Assembly: GCA_933228895.1 (NCBI GenBank)
Contig: OW121846.1
Span: 110,315,054-110,379,053 of the forward strand
DNA from: Platycnemis pennipes
Lineage: Eukaryota; Arthropoda; Insecta; Odonata; Platycnemididae
DNA length: 64,000 bases
Direction: 5' to 3'
Below the pieces are notes generated by a model that was given only the letters and a program-made list of their open reading frames with translations, ran no database searches and had not been told where the DNA came from. Position 1 is the first letter of the stretch. Every line of letters begins with the position of its first letter. The position numbers and the translations under genes were made by a program. Shown here in pieces: positions 1-11,130 of this stretch.

Positions 1-1900
1 TTTGTCATTCATCCTGTGGAGCCCAACAGTTTTCTGCGTAGACACCCTTAGCACGCATATTTTAAAGACATTAAAAAAATAGTTAGCACTTTGTATTTCT
101 TCGGTAAATAGTATGATGACTGTAATTTTATGCTTCCTTTGGTGACCATAGAAGTGTAAATATCTTTCCTCGTTCATTATGAAACTTTCATGGGAATAAT
201 GGAAATATTCTTAAGGACTTCAACGTTTAAATGCGGACTTAGTTCATATTATTAGTCAGCTTACGTGATAGCATTAGCATCATGATCTTTTAAACGCAGG
301 ATTTTTTCCTCAATGGACAGTTAGGTCAACTGGGTATACAACTCAGACTTCAGCAAGCTCAGATGGATATTTGATTTGAGTGTATTGCATGACATACCGC
401 AGAACCAGTGGATCGCCAAGCCACTGGCATAGTTGCTGGTATGAACAAAGACGGTTGCACCAACATCAACCCTGTTTGTGAAATTATGTTCACTGCCATC
501 ACGGTATTTAAACCACCACCAGTCTAGTTTTATATGATCTTACTACAGGCAAAATGGCCAACTTTAGTGCCACTCATCATTCTGGTGAGTGAAAACTCGG
601 AAAATCGTCGACAAGAGGATGAAAAAACATGTTCCCTCAGCACATTTTGGGAGTGTATTCTACAACTAGTGCTTCGAGAGGGTAGACGGGTGTCCTTTGA
701 TCACTACTCATTGTTTTCTGCTGTTGCAGAGTCAGTAGATAATCTCTTCGTTTCCTCAAAAACGCTCGTTGGCGCTAGTTGACACACTTGGCAGTGTTAG
801 TGGGATCCTTTTCTTTCGAAATTCCTCTCTTCCTGTGAAGGGATGGGACTTAGATGTCACAATTGCCCTAAATATTGTCAGCCTGAACCTAGATACTGTT
901 GGAAGCCATTTTCCGGCTCCTCAATGTTACCTCTTCGATGCATGCTTTACTGCTATCTGCAAGGCACTACTGGATCATCTCGAGTTTATCGAGGGCATTC
1001 ACTGAAAATTATGGTTTATATAGGAGTATTCCTCTCTTCTGGTAATTACTTTGAATCATTATTTCATGGCACGAAGTACACTTGGGAAAACTTTGTGTTC
1101 AAAGGAGTGTGTTGTACCAAAATATCTAAATGGTGGAACTGACGCTAAATTATGCAATGATGAAGAGCCAAAAATTTTAGAGAAGGATATGATAGATGTT
1201 AATTAGCTTGTATTCTGAAATGTTTACCTTGAATACATTTGCATCTACTGAGTACCCTGTGATCCACCTCAAGGGAATTTGGCAGGAAATGAATTATCAG
1301 CATCAATAGCATTTCCTCGTCCTGTGTTAAACTTTGGTTTGTTGCGGTTTTCGAACTTTGAGAATTCTGCATGTTACTATGTGACATTTAAGAGCTTAGT
1401 AGACCTAATTTACCTCGTGAATGTTTCATCAATAGCTTCCTCTATTTAGTAATTAACTAATATGTGTGTCCATTGCTATAATTCCACACCCATTACACAG
1501 TCCACAGTCACATGAGCGGACTCGACCGCGCCCAAGTCTTCAAGAGCTTGCGTGTTGAACAATATATTTTCGGGGCACAGGAAAGGGAAAGTCGCTCATG
1601 CAATGATCGAGCACCTAAATGGAAAATTTCTCTACTCCCATTTGATGGGCATTATAATATACTTATTGTTTTGTTCTGGAGTTTTCATTTATGCCTCATC
1701 CTTTTTGAAATTTCAGGACAAAACACTTCCGGCATTGAACCTTGGACAACATTAATTGTTTTCTTTTATATTAAGGTATGGTCTCACTCAACAAGCACTT
1801 AGCGATGCAGAAAATTCAGCGCTCCTTATAATTCCCTTTACGCTTTCCGCTAACCAACTTATATTGGGCTAAACTAATCTATATTTTGCCATGCATAAGT
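1..1900. other. Gene-poor AT-rich stretch, nothing recognised
   Basis: Both strands carry only short open frames of up to about 100 codons. None shows a conserved domain, signal peptide or repeat-family match that I can recognise. The stretch could be intergenic or intronic. I saw no RNA gene, no mobile-element end and no strong promoter here. Confidence 0.5.
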
Positions 1901-1920
1901 TGCTGCTATGTAGCGGTTAG

Positions 1921-1966
1921 CAACCCTTGAAAGAGCTGTACCCCAACCCTAGAAACGGCTGTACCT
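1921..1966. repeat. Two-unit 23-bp tandem repeat
   Basis: A 23-bp unit beginning caaccct is present twice in a row (1921-1943 and 1944-1966) with a few mismatches. A partial third unit may follow, since aactcttgaa resembles the unit start. It is a short minisatellite-like duplication with no evident function. Confidence 0.6.
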
Positions 1967-2195
1967 TAACTCTTGAATTGGAAAGTTTCTGAAAATGTAA
2001 CTGACGTATTTTTCTCGTAACTAATAAAAAATAACGAATGAAGTATTGGCTAAACATTTTTAACTGTGTGACAAAATAGCTAAGACACTTTACAGCACCA
2101 ATGGAAAATAACTCTGTACCCTGATTTCAGGGATTTTTCTCATTAAATGAAAAAATTCCATCATAGTTGCAAACATTAATGCTGTTGTTGTTGTC

Positions 2196-2455
2196 ATTGT
2201 TCTGAGAGGCGACCGACAGCTGAGATCGTTTGCGCCATTTAGATTAGGTGGATATTTGGATGGAGATAGGGGTTTATCTAAAAACGGAGAAGGGCATAGA
2301 TGAATCCGGCCTCAGCATTAGCCTGCTCTTATCGATAGGCTCCAAGGGGTCCACTTGTTAACGTCCTTTCCAAAGGACGGAACACTGATCTCAAATTGTC
2401 CTCCACACAGCAGTCGACTAGGGTCTGTTAACCAATGAAAAATCTGCCAGTGTTA
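2196..2455 (-). mobile_element. tRNA-derived SINE, family 1, 5'-truncated copy
   Basis: The stretch aligns by eye with the body of the better-preserved copies at 7359-7723 and 33994-34320. Shared segments include the gaggcgaccgacagctgag block near the 3' end, the cggcattagcc-like block, the aaggggaccac-like block and the aatgaaaaatctgcca block. The plus strand is the antisense of the element. The tRNA-like head, with both internal Pol III boxes, is missing beyond about 2455. A short gttgtt repeat lies next to the 3' end. It is diverged and not autonomous. Confidence 0.75.
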
Positions 2456-2459
2456 GCAT

Positions 2460-4289
2460 ATATTAGATTCAACTCTAGTAACATGATACATACATGTCAT
2501 TTCTCAAGGCGTCGCAGTTGTGGACGGGTATACCAATGCAAAATATAAGCTATATCCGCTGTTCAAACCGAGTAATATAAGTTATGGCTTTAATATTGGA
2601 ATTTATTTTTGTGTACGGTTATTTGTGTGCTAGTAGAGTTACACTCTTTTTGAGAGTAATCGATGAGAGAGTCAGATATCTCTCGAGTCTCCGGCGATTA
2701 TGACGGCAATGAAATTCAATTCCAGCCGGAGACACAGAGGTGAATGTTATCAAATGTAACCATAACTACATTATATTTTGATTTAAAAATATGCTTCAAA
2801 TTCGGTCACAGAAAGACCATATTACTTAAAACGTAAGGATCAAATACTTACATCACACAGAGATCACTTTCTGAAACATGCACAATTTACGAAGCGAATC
2901 AGCATTTTTGCGGAACAGGTTACATATTGAATCGAATACGCAGATGCCCCAGGGTAAATCCATTACAGAGGGGCAAAAAGTGAGCACAATGATTTCATTG
3001 CGAAAAGACAAATATTCAGAGAGCGAGCAAAGACTGTAACCAGTGTTTTGTAGAAAAAAAGGGCGTTAAATTGGCGTCTTTTAGGTCACTTCTCTTTAGA
3101 GGGAGTGGGCCTTGTTACCGGGAGTGGGACTCGTAAATTCCGATTCTTTCAACTGGATATTATGACTCTATTCGGAGATAAATCATGCAACTCCGCTGCT
3201 CACCACATTTGCATTCGTACTCTTTCATTTGCATCGCCTCGGCTCGGGAGCTGTCCATCCCTCCCTTCAATGGCTGGCCACCGCACTGCGGTAATTCACG
3301 CTCAATGAAGCGTTAAGCAGATGATAGGGAGGGTGGGGGCGGAGGAGCAACGAAATGCTGCCGATGCCCATTCCCCTGAATTATTGTGGCCGGAATACTG
3401 CTCGCGTATTGACGTTATACACAAACAAACGCTGGATACTCATTTAATGATTTTATGTCCACATTGAGGAAAGCAGGTTAGGCAGCTGCATTCCACTGTT
3501 TAAACTTTTTAGATTTATTCCATTGTCCAGCGAGTTTTGCTCTAATAACGAATTCGTTCTATGTCTTCGAAAAAATGCCCGAAATTCACCCCCTGCCGGG
3601 TAGGGGGAAAATGTATCATGTAGATGTAAAATCACGTCCACTTTAAGTTGGATGATCTCTGATGCTTTGACGCACGTTTCCGGTTAAGGTTGTGTTTCGG
3701 GTGGGAGTTACATTTACAAATAAAGAAACTCGTATACATAAAAAATAGGATGACTAGACAGGATGACAAACTGACAGTTCCTAGAATTTGGTTATCCCGT
3801 GCATCATTGCAGACACTACAGAGAATTACTATAACACTATCCTTTCTGTCGCAAGATCACGGAGTTGTGTATAAACGTAGGTTTGAATAAACTCGGATAT
3901 CCTTTGTCTCCCTCCTGTTTGTCTTTAATAAGCCACTTTAACCTCCGATTTACGGATTTACGGATGGAGAAAGATTAAATTATATGCAGGAATAGTAGTT
4001 AGCATATAGATACCGAAAAAGATGATTAGACGTTGAAAAAAAACCAAAATTTAGATTGGTGCAGGTGGACTGGGCCCCCTTATCCTTCCTTGAGATAAAG
4101 TGATAATCCAGGATTTTAGGCACAATAATAAGGGTATGTCGCCATTCGAGCGGATTTCGTCTGAGTTCAGCTAATTGTTCCAATTTTCAAACAATATTTT
4201 CAGCGTCAAGTCAAAATTAATATAAATGCCCAACAGATTTTCATAGATTTACAAACGCCAGGAAGTGATTCAAAAATCTTAACTCGTAC
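2460..4289. other. Unannotated AT-rich stretch
   Basis: No coding feature or repeat family is recognised. A moderately GC-richer part lies near 3100-3360 and has open frames of about 65 codons without domain features. The frame at 3690-3890 (66 codons) also has no recognisable content. Confidence 0.45.
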
Positions 4290-4545
4290 TATGCATTCAG
4301 ACCAAGGAGAGTCCTTGATTCAGACGCAGAGGTACACGACGCGCCAGCGGGAACGGAATTCCACGCGCCGAGCGCAGGAGGCTGCGAAGACGGGGACGAG
4401 AAGTGACGCGCGCGTAGGGCAAGAGGACTGCCATGTCGGGGAGCTGGGTCACAGAGGTAGCAGTTACTCACGGGAGAGTGTCTTTTAGGGACACGTGGGC
4501 ACATGTGTGAAGGTAGGATTTTTTGGGAAGAGAACAGAGGAAGGA
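4290..4545. other. Small GC/CpG-rich patch 5' of a LINE fragment
   Basis: The segment around 4310-4500 is clearly richer in G, C and CpG than its surroundings and is open on both strands for 65-99 codons. The encoded sequences are low in information (arginine- and serine-rich) and match nothing that I know. It directly precedes the first LINE reverse-transcriptase fragment but does not resemble the LINE coding frame. Confidence 0.35.
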
Positions 4546-4557
4546 TGGAAAGAAATT

Positions 4558-4800
4558 GTTGAAACCATAAGATATTTAGGTGTAACAATCACTAAAGATT
4601 TATCGTGGGGAAGACACATTCGGAAAATATGCGGCGGAGCGAAGAGAAAGCTAGGATTTATAAAAAGAGTACTTGGGAAATGTGATGAGAAGACAAAAGA
4701 GCGATGTTACTTTTCACTAGTTAGTGGTAGTTCACTAGTAGTTCACCTTGAGTATGCAGCCAGTGTATGGGATCTTGGTGATCTTTACCACTATGCAATC
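4558..4800 (+). pseudogene. CR1/Jockey-group LINE ORF2 C-terminal fragment, copy 1
   Basis: The plus-strand frame reads IRYLGVTITKDLSWGRHI, then a KRKLGFIKRVLG block, a CYFSLV block and HLEYAASVWD. This is the typical region just C-terminal to the RT palm (thumb) in CR1/Jockey/Rex-type non-LTR retrotransposons. The copy ends soon after the VWD motif. A 17-bp local insertion with repeated ttcactagta separates SLV from HLEYA. The same segment recurs about 360 bp downstream at roughly 90% identity by eye, while the sequence upstream of this copy does not match. The fragment therefore joined the locus by duplication or by a separate truncated insertion. It cannot encode a working enzyme. Confidence 0.85.
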
Positions 4801-5655
4801 GTGAGATAAAAATGAATAAAATAGAATATTTTAGAGTATCAGGAATGATTTCCTCTTGGAGGAGGAATAATTCCATAGAGCGTACCTATAAAATTAGTAA
4901 CACGAAGATCGAAAACTTTGAAACCATAAGATATTTAGGAATACCAATCACTACAGATTTATCGTGGGGAAGACACATCCGGGAAAAATGCGGCGGAACG
5001 AAGAGAAAGCTAGGATTTATAAAAAGAGTGCTTGGAAATGTGATTAGAAGACAAAAGAGCGATGTTACTTTTCACTAGTTAGGCCCCACCTTGAGTATGC
5101 AGCCAGTGTATGGGATCCTAATGAATTAGGTTTGATCAGAGAACTAGACAGTGTGCAGCGCAGAGCAGCTAGGTTCGTTAAAAGGTGTTACGAATGGTTG
5201 TGTTTCAGAATTAATGAAATAATTAGGGTGGGAATCATTATCAGAGCGTAGGTTAAAGTACAGATTGAATCTATTCGAGAAATTTCAATCGGATAGCTCT
5301 ACTGAAGATGTTAGGCACATATTTAAAAAAAACAGCGCATTATGCTAGATTCGACCAGATAAATAAGATTAGAGGGATAGATTGTCGTACCGATAGATTC
5401 AAAATGGCATTTTCCCCCCGTACTATAAGAGAACAGAATAGGCAGCATAGCAAAGGGATAGGTAGGTGAAATATTTTAGAGTAGTCTGTAGTGCACGATG
5501 CATGTATTAACCCCTTAAATACTATAGATACTAACAATCTAGTTGCATGAGACCCTATAGTTGCTTGTTTGCATGTTAGTAGTGCATGCTTGGTGATCTT
5601 CACCCCATGCCACACACCCTCGCGGTGGCTTGCAGGGTATCGTGTAGATGTAGAT
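4801..5655 (+). pseudogene. CR1/Jockey-group LINE 3' end (ORF2 C-terminus, 3' UTR, tail), copy 2
   Basis: The open frame to 5078 contains YKISNTKIENFETIRYLGI, TTDLSWGRHIREKCGGTKRK and LGFIKRVLG. After a frame change the next frame gives RPHLEYAASVWDPNELGLI, then ELDSVQRRAARFVKR, and later a TDRFKMAFSPRTIREQN segment. These are the usual final blocks of a CR1/Jockey-group ORF2. A short 3' UTR follows, with a conserved stretch around 5570-5640 that recurs at 34.6, 39.1, 40.8 and 43.2 kb. It ends in a gtagat hexamer tail at about 5642-5660. The copy is 5'-truncated and frameshifted. Its tail gives the orientation and the end of this LINE family. Confidence 0.9.
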
Positions 5656-5880
5656 GTAGAAATCCAGCGTCGGCATTAGCCCGCTCTTAACTAAATGGGC
5701 CAAGGGGACCACAGTGTAACGTCGCATTCGACAGATGGAGAACTACACTCGAAGTGATTTTCACACCCTCAAATAGGGACCGGTATATTAATGAAAAATC
5801 TCTCCCACTGCCGAGTTTCGAACGTGGACCCTCGGAATGAGAAGAGAGTACTTAAGTCACCAAACAAACCCGATCCTCTG
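5656..5880 (-). mobile_element. tRNA-derived SINE, family 1, 3'-truncated copy abutting a LINE tail
   Basis: It matches family 1 from the gcgtcggcattagcccgctc block through the aaggggaccac block, the ccactgccgag-ttcgaac segment (degenerate B box on the minus strand) and the final acccgatcc head. The 3' third of the SINE (plus-strand left part) is missing. The remaining sequence starts immediately after the gtagat tail of the LINE at about 5655, so the LINE insertion or a deletion cut the SINE. The head is diverged: the tRNA-like B box reads as a cgaaac-type variant. Confidence 0.75.
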
Positions 5881-7340
5881 CGTGAGTCACAGAGCGACGC
5901 GCTGCAGATGGGTCCGGCGTCGAGCCGCGAATACAGGGCCGTGGGTTCAACGCGTGACCGCTCACACATACGCATCACTACAGTGGAGTGGATCAGCTCC
6001 AAGAAAAATCATTCACATAAGGTAGTGGACTGCATAATGTGTGCGTCAGCGCGTTAAGTTGGAGATCCGTAATCCCTCTTCAGTCGAAATTTTCTCCATT
6101 AAATCATTGCATCGTTCTACCTTCAACGCCTTTTTACATACCTTTATGAGTTCTCTGTCCCTTTCATTGTTACTCTTGGAGTGATACACGTGGAGAATAA
6201 GCATGGACCTCCTTCCTCCAACACCGAAATCACGATGCCCGAGATCGTCTCTCCCACTCTCCTCACTTCAATCCCTCGATTCCAGTGGGAAAGATCCAAC
6301 AACCTCGTCGCTCCTTCCTCCCGAGTTCCACTCAGAAACCCGCCTAATTGAAAACAACTACATCATTCCTACTGTTCTCTCTTTTCACCCTCAATTGGCC
6401 GAAACATAAGAGAGAGTGGTAATCGCCGGAATCAAATGTAGTGGACTGTTCGAGCAATGCATGACTTACCAACCGTAGTCTACTCTGCTCCGTGTATTCA
6501 GATGGGTTTCCTTCCAGAGACGCTCCCTCTTACGCAGCACACGAGCGACTAGCTCATCGCACTCGAAGGCAAAGAAAAAATAAATGGCACATGACCATTG
6601 TCAGTTTAATAGGAAGGTACGCATTGCCCTCTGGTGGCCATTGAACAAACTGATATCAGTGGCGCGAATACCAAACACCTACTCTCCCTCCCAAAAACAA
6701 TCACATCCCTTCTCTCTGCACCTCCTAATTTCCAGGTGTCGAGTCCCTTAAACACGTTTTGTAGATATTCGCCCAAACTTTCTCAGCCACAGAGCCACCA
6801 CCAATATTCTCACACCTCCGTCCATCACCAATAAACGTCTGGCTAATCTCTTCCATCTTTTGAAATCTACTCAGCCACTCTTCACATCTGCTGTGAATCC
6901 CACAACCGCACCATCCACGCAGCCACCCAGGATGTTAAACCTGAGCATTCTTCAAAGCACCCACTCTTTCCAGCACCCTCACTACCTCATCCCTCCTTCC
7001 GCAACTCCAGCAATGTTTCCTACCGGCTGCAGAGCAAACCTATCCCGGCGTTATGCACTGGCAAACTTGCCATTCTTCTCCGCCTAAGCATCAGCAAATA
7101 TCGCTCCCCTTACAACAATTCCTTCCGTCGCCCTCTCTCTCTAATGTCATTCACTAAATTGACACTCTTCCCACATCACCTTCCATGCTCTCGTCTCCGT
7201 TAACCCAGACCCGTTATTCCCCCTCTGAAAAAGGCAGTAGTTGTGCTACCGGAAATTTAGAAATATTCCCGGTTTTAATTGGAATTCAATTTGCGATTCT
7301 GATCTGCGAATCTGCGATCTGCGCCAGTTTTGGTACGCGA
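5881..7340. other. Pyrimidine-rich stretch with no recognised gene
   Basis: From about 6200 to 7230 the plus strand is strongly C/T-rich. Its open frames (68, 66 and 75 codons) are Ser/Pro/Thr-rich, a direct result of composition. The minus-strand translation of 6650-7090 contains stretches that look vaguely protein-like, but stops break it and I cannot assign a family. It may be an old, unrecognised transposon body. Confidence 0.35.
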
Positions 7341-7350
7341 ACCGCACTCG

Positions 7351-7731
7351 GCTAAGATTGGTTGGTTATTTAAGGGAGGCGAGCGACGGCTGAGGTCATT
7401 TATATATAGCGCCATACACGATGGGTGAATAATTGGGTAATGGTCGGACTTTTCAGGGAATGGAGGAAGGGTGGAGAGAAACCCTGTGTCGGGTTTCTCT
7501 CCACACCGTTTCTCTTAGCCTACTCTGAACGAAAGGCGCCAAGGGGACCACGGCTTAACATCCCATCCGACGGACGGGGTACTGGACCTGAAATTCCCTC
7601 CACTAGGCACTCAAGTGGGGACCGGTTTTCCAGTGAAAAATCCGCCACTGCCGGGAATCGAACCCGGGCCCTCGGGATGGGAGGCCAGTACTCTAACCAC
7701 AACACCAACCCGATTACCACGCAGCTAAGAT
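7351..7731 (-). mobile_element. Full-length tRNA-derived SINE, family 1, with 8-bp target duplication
   Basis: Read on the minus strand, the element starts near 7723 with a tRNA-like head: an A-box-like tggttagagtactgg, a gcctcccat segment, then ccgggttcgattcccgg, a perfect T-arm containing a consensus B box. The order and the CCC within gcctcccat resemble tRNA-Gly(CCC). An unrelated body follows and ends in taaccaacca near 7359. The direct repeat gctaagat at 7351-7358 and 7724-7731 is the apparent target-site duplication. An internal hairpin at 7471-7504 is absent from sibling copies. This is the best-preserved copy and is mobile only with LINE help. Confidence 0.9.
7471..7504. repeat. Perfect 14-bp palindrome inside the SINE
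   Basis: The arm gtggagagaaaccc (7471-7484) is followed by a 6-nt loop and its exact reverse complement (7491-7504). In the copy at 33994 the corresponding place reads agagaaacccggcgtcggca, with no second arm. The inverted arm is therefore specific to this copy. Confidence 0.85.
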
Positions 7732-7739
7732 CATGCATC

Positions 7740-10620
7740 GAGCCGATTAAGGTGAACATATTGTTGCTTGGATATAATAACTACACATCTTCATTGGCCT
7801 TATCGATTTTCACCGTCTTCCAAAGAGTTACCCTTGTGGCTCACAGTAGTAGGACTTTGATTGGACGCGAGTACCTGGAAACAAAGGGAGCTTCGTTGTC
7901 TAAAGTTGTAAAAAAGGGCTTCGAATAAACGGGCATGTAAAACACAATTAAATGCATTAAATCCTAAAATATTCAGACACTCTCTGTTCTTTGCCAATTA
8001 ATGAGTTAACAGTTTCCCTACAAGTTATAATGGGGAGGTAAGAAAAATATTTTAAAATAAGTAAAAATGAATATTTTATCCTCTCTTCCTTTTCAATGTT
8101 AAAATTTTTCCTCATAATGTACTGGATAAATAAAATTACTCTAAACATTTATTTATCCACACAAACGATAGGGGCCGAGATAGGGCAGGTCTCCTGGTAC
8201 TAATTAATTGATATCATACCCGAATGGATAAATCCGTCAAAGGTAGCAGCAAAAGAGAATCATACAATGAAGTTCATAACAGAAAATGAGCAAAAGTGAA
8301 TGCTGAAATCACTGTAGCAAAGATTATAGCACCATTCCTACATTGCTTATTACCATTGTGATATAGGTCTTTAAAATTAATCATTCATGTGGAGACTTCG
8401 TTCTTTTTCTCCAAAAATAATAAGGGCTGAGATAAGCAGTCTTCTACAAATAATTTGCGCTATTATGGATTTTAGAAGTTTTTAAGTTGTAAAATTAGTC
8501 GCTTATTTGTCGGTCAAATGGCGTCAAAGTTATTGAATGTTACGATCCCAAATCGCTTAAGTTTAAAAAAAATCCCTTTCAAAGTGGTGGGAGACACTAA
8601 TTGCAACTACCACGAGTTAACTAGAAAAGAAGTAAAAGTTTCTTAAGTACTCACTGGTTTCAAACAAAGCTATACAGCTTATTAAGAACTAATGATCTAT
8701 TTACCGCTTAATCATTCTGAAATAACGAAAGTTCATACGAGGTGTTCTTCTCGGCTCGGCTCCATGACCAGTATCACATTAGTGTGCATTCCGATGTAAC
8801 ATGAGCAGAAATAAGAGTAAGCTATGTATCGATTGAGGGGAATGTTCAAGTAGCGCACACTTATCGAGTAACGGACTTAAAATGCAGAAATGACGAGTTT
8901 ACCAACAGTCCAGTGTTGAAAAGTTTGGACAAGTTGTTGAGTAATATTTAACCATGCTGTATTAATCGTACCATAATCTTTGTTTCAATGGTTTCAGCAT
9001 TCACTTTTGTTCATTTTTTCTCAAGGATTCGTTGAGGTGGGAGCCAGGTTTTGTTGTTCACTAATAACGATGTGTAACAAATTGGTTTAAACATAGGATT
9101 AGATAAACCTGACCAAGATGTGAAGTAGAAATCCATTATTCATACTCTATTTCCAAAATATAATTTAAGTAACCATTATATTGGGAACTTGACTTATAAG
9201 AGACTTTTGATGTCACCATTAAAAACACATTGGTGATGATAGATACCTGAGAAAAGATGACACCTCGTATCTTTTCTAAATTTACTGAGGATAAAGATAA
9301 CCATGTAGTTAAACAACTATATTTACTTAATATAAATATGAAACATGTCCAACAGCTCCATACTGAAATGATACATGAAATATAAACAAATGTATATCAC
9401 TGTACTATGTGAAGCAACCATAGAACTTGAACTAACTGTTATCATAAAGTTATAAATATTAAATACAGACACGAAGTATCTGAAACCTAAGCTACCCCAC
9501 CCATGCCAACATAAAGAAACTGAGAGCAATCTAATTTGTAATTAAATTCCAGATTTATCAACCAGAAAACAGTTTTTCTTTGCTGCATACACGTTATTAG
9601 ACATTGTACCCACTATTTTTACAAGTGGAATATTTCTGATAATTTCGAGTAAAGTCATAAATGGTATTATTTACTTATAAATAATGAAAATGGGCAATTT
9701 CGACAAATAAATTACGAAATAGTTTACTTGTGGAAATTCTCATTATTGCGAAGTATATTTCGATTCCACACGATATTGCCTGAACCTTCAGGATTCAATT
9801 GTGCTTTTCTTCTGATAAGAGATGACTAGGATAGAGGAATACACTCCTTATTAGTTCACAGTATTATAAATGAAATTGGCTATTAACATAAGTCAGCTTG
9901 ATGTGCTGAGTTTCCTGCCTGATATGGAGGTATCGGATCAAATAATTAGGGCAATCGAATGAATGTAGGAGAGCAATAAAACAAATGTAATAATGAATTT
10001 CATGATTTCTTCATCTTCGATAGTCACTCCCATTTATATCATATCAGAAACAGATTAATTATAAGTGTCCTCAGTTAGAAGGGCTGAAATTTTAAATGCA
10101 ATTTAATTGTAGGACTAAGGTCTCTAAAGATATTTTAATTAAATGGCTCATGGTATCAATTTCACGATTAAATAATTCTTCAAATTTTCAGATAAACTTC
10201 AGGAAGAGTACAATGTACTACCAAATGAGCGAAACCTCATGGTATTGCTCACCAAATGACGATCATATTCAGCATTTCTAAAAGTAGGAGGAGGTCGAGA
10301 CGGTGGATGCAGATCTCTACACTCCCAGGAAAATGAGCGATATAAATTGAACCAGTGCTTTCGGATACAACTATTTATTTGTCCAATTAATATATACCAG
10401 CCACGACTGTGGTAACAGTCAAATCGCCACAGTAAAATAGGCTTCTGATACTGGGTGTGTTCCAATTTAAGCGCTCGAAGTGACTTCAACTACCGGAATC
10501 GACAAATGACATCTCACTTACTTCATTGCGATTGTTACAGTATTAATGGTCATTATTCCGCAGAAAAATTCCGGAGTTTCGATTTTAGTAAACGTCCATC
10601 TTGAACCAACTACGTTACAG
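7740..10620. other. Long AT-rich stretch, no gene recognised
   Basis: Open frames are all under 100 codons on both strands and have no recognisable domains. The one structural feature seen is an imperfect inverted repeat of about 50 bp (8280-8330 against 8960-9016), listed separately. Confidence 0.5.
8280..9016. repeat. Imperfect inverted repeat about 630 bp apart
   Basis: The segment 8280-8330 contains caaaagtgaatgctgaaa and then caaagattat. Its reverse complement recurs at 8965-9016 as ataatctttg and then tttcagcattcacttttg. The match is interrupted by small differences. This could be the ends of an old DNA transposon or two oppositely oriented copies of a short repeat. I could not define element ends or a target duplication. 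Confidence 0.5.
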
Positions 10621-10629
10621 CATCTAATT

Positions 10630-11130
10630 CTCTTCGTACTTGCTATTGGTATTTATTTACGCGTGCGAGTGTTCCCAGTTTCCAGGTGCTCGCACGACAG
10701 TTATCTTTAGATACATCATTACCCGGAAACGCGTGCATAACTTTTCGACCCCGACCGCCGATATCGAAGGCTGTAAATCACCCGGTGACCCCTGCCACCG
10801 GAATAACTGCCGACATCATATTCCTAAGGGTAGTCTTCGGCCGCGAGGATGGATGCAACCCAGCTCGGCGTATTTGTGCGCACTCAGCGGAAACGTGACG
10901 GATTGAAAGGCGAGGTAACGCGGAGGGGTGCGGGCAAGGCTAAATAAGGTTAAATTTAGCTTCATGTGCGGAGATAGGGGAGGAAAGGTAGGTCACCGGA
11001 CTCCAAGCAGCATGGTAATATTTCACGCGTGGAAATAAGGAGACGGCGATACGGCGAGAGCGTGGGTGAGGGAAAAGGGGGAGGAGGCCCTACAAGGGTC
11101 GTGCGGTGTAGCAAAGCATTGGCGCAAATT
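10630..11130. other. CpG-rich patch
   Basis: CpG dinucleotides are common from about 10730 to 10930 and again near 11025-11110, in contrast with the AT-rich flanks. Open frames of 88 and 116 codons cross the region (10640-10906 and 11029-11379, plus strand) but show no domain, and I do not call them genes. It might be a regulatory region or unmethylated promoter, or simply a GC-rich repeat relic. Confidence 0.3.

Noticed and set aside
6203..7087. Three Ser/Pro/Thr-rich frames in a row, considered as a mucin-like gene
   Set aside because: Stops separate them, the amino-acid bias equals the C/T bias of the strand, and no splice sites connect them.
7425..7928. 167-codon plus-strand frame considered as a gene
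   Set aside because: It runs through the antisense strand of a SINE, and the translated part is element sequence.
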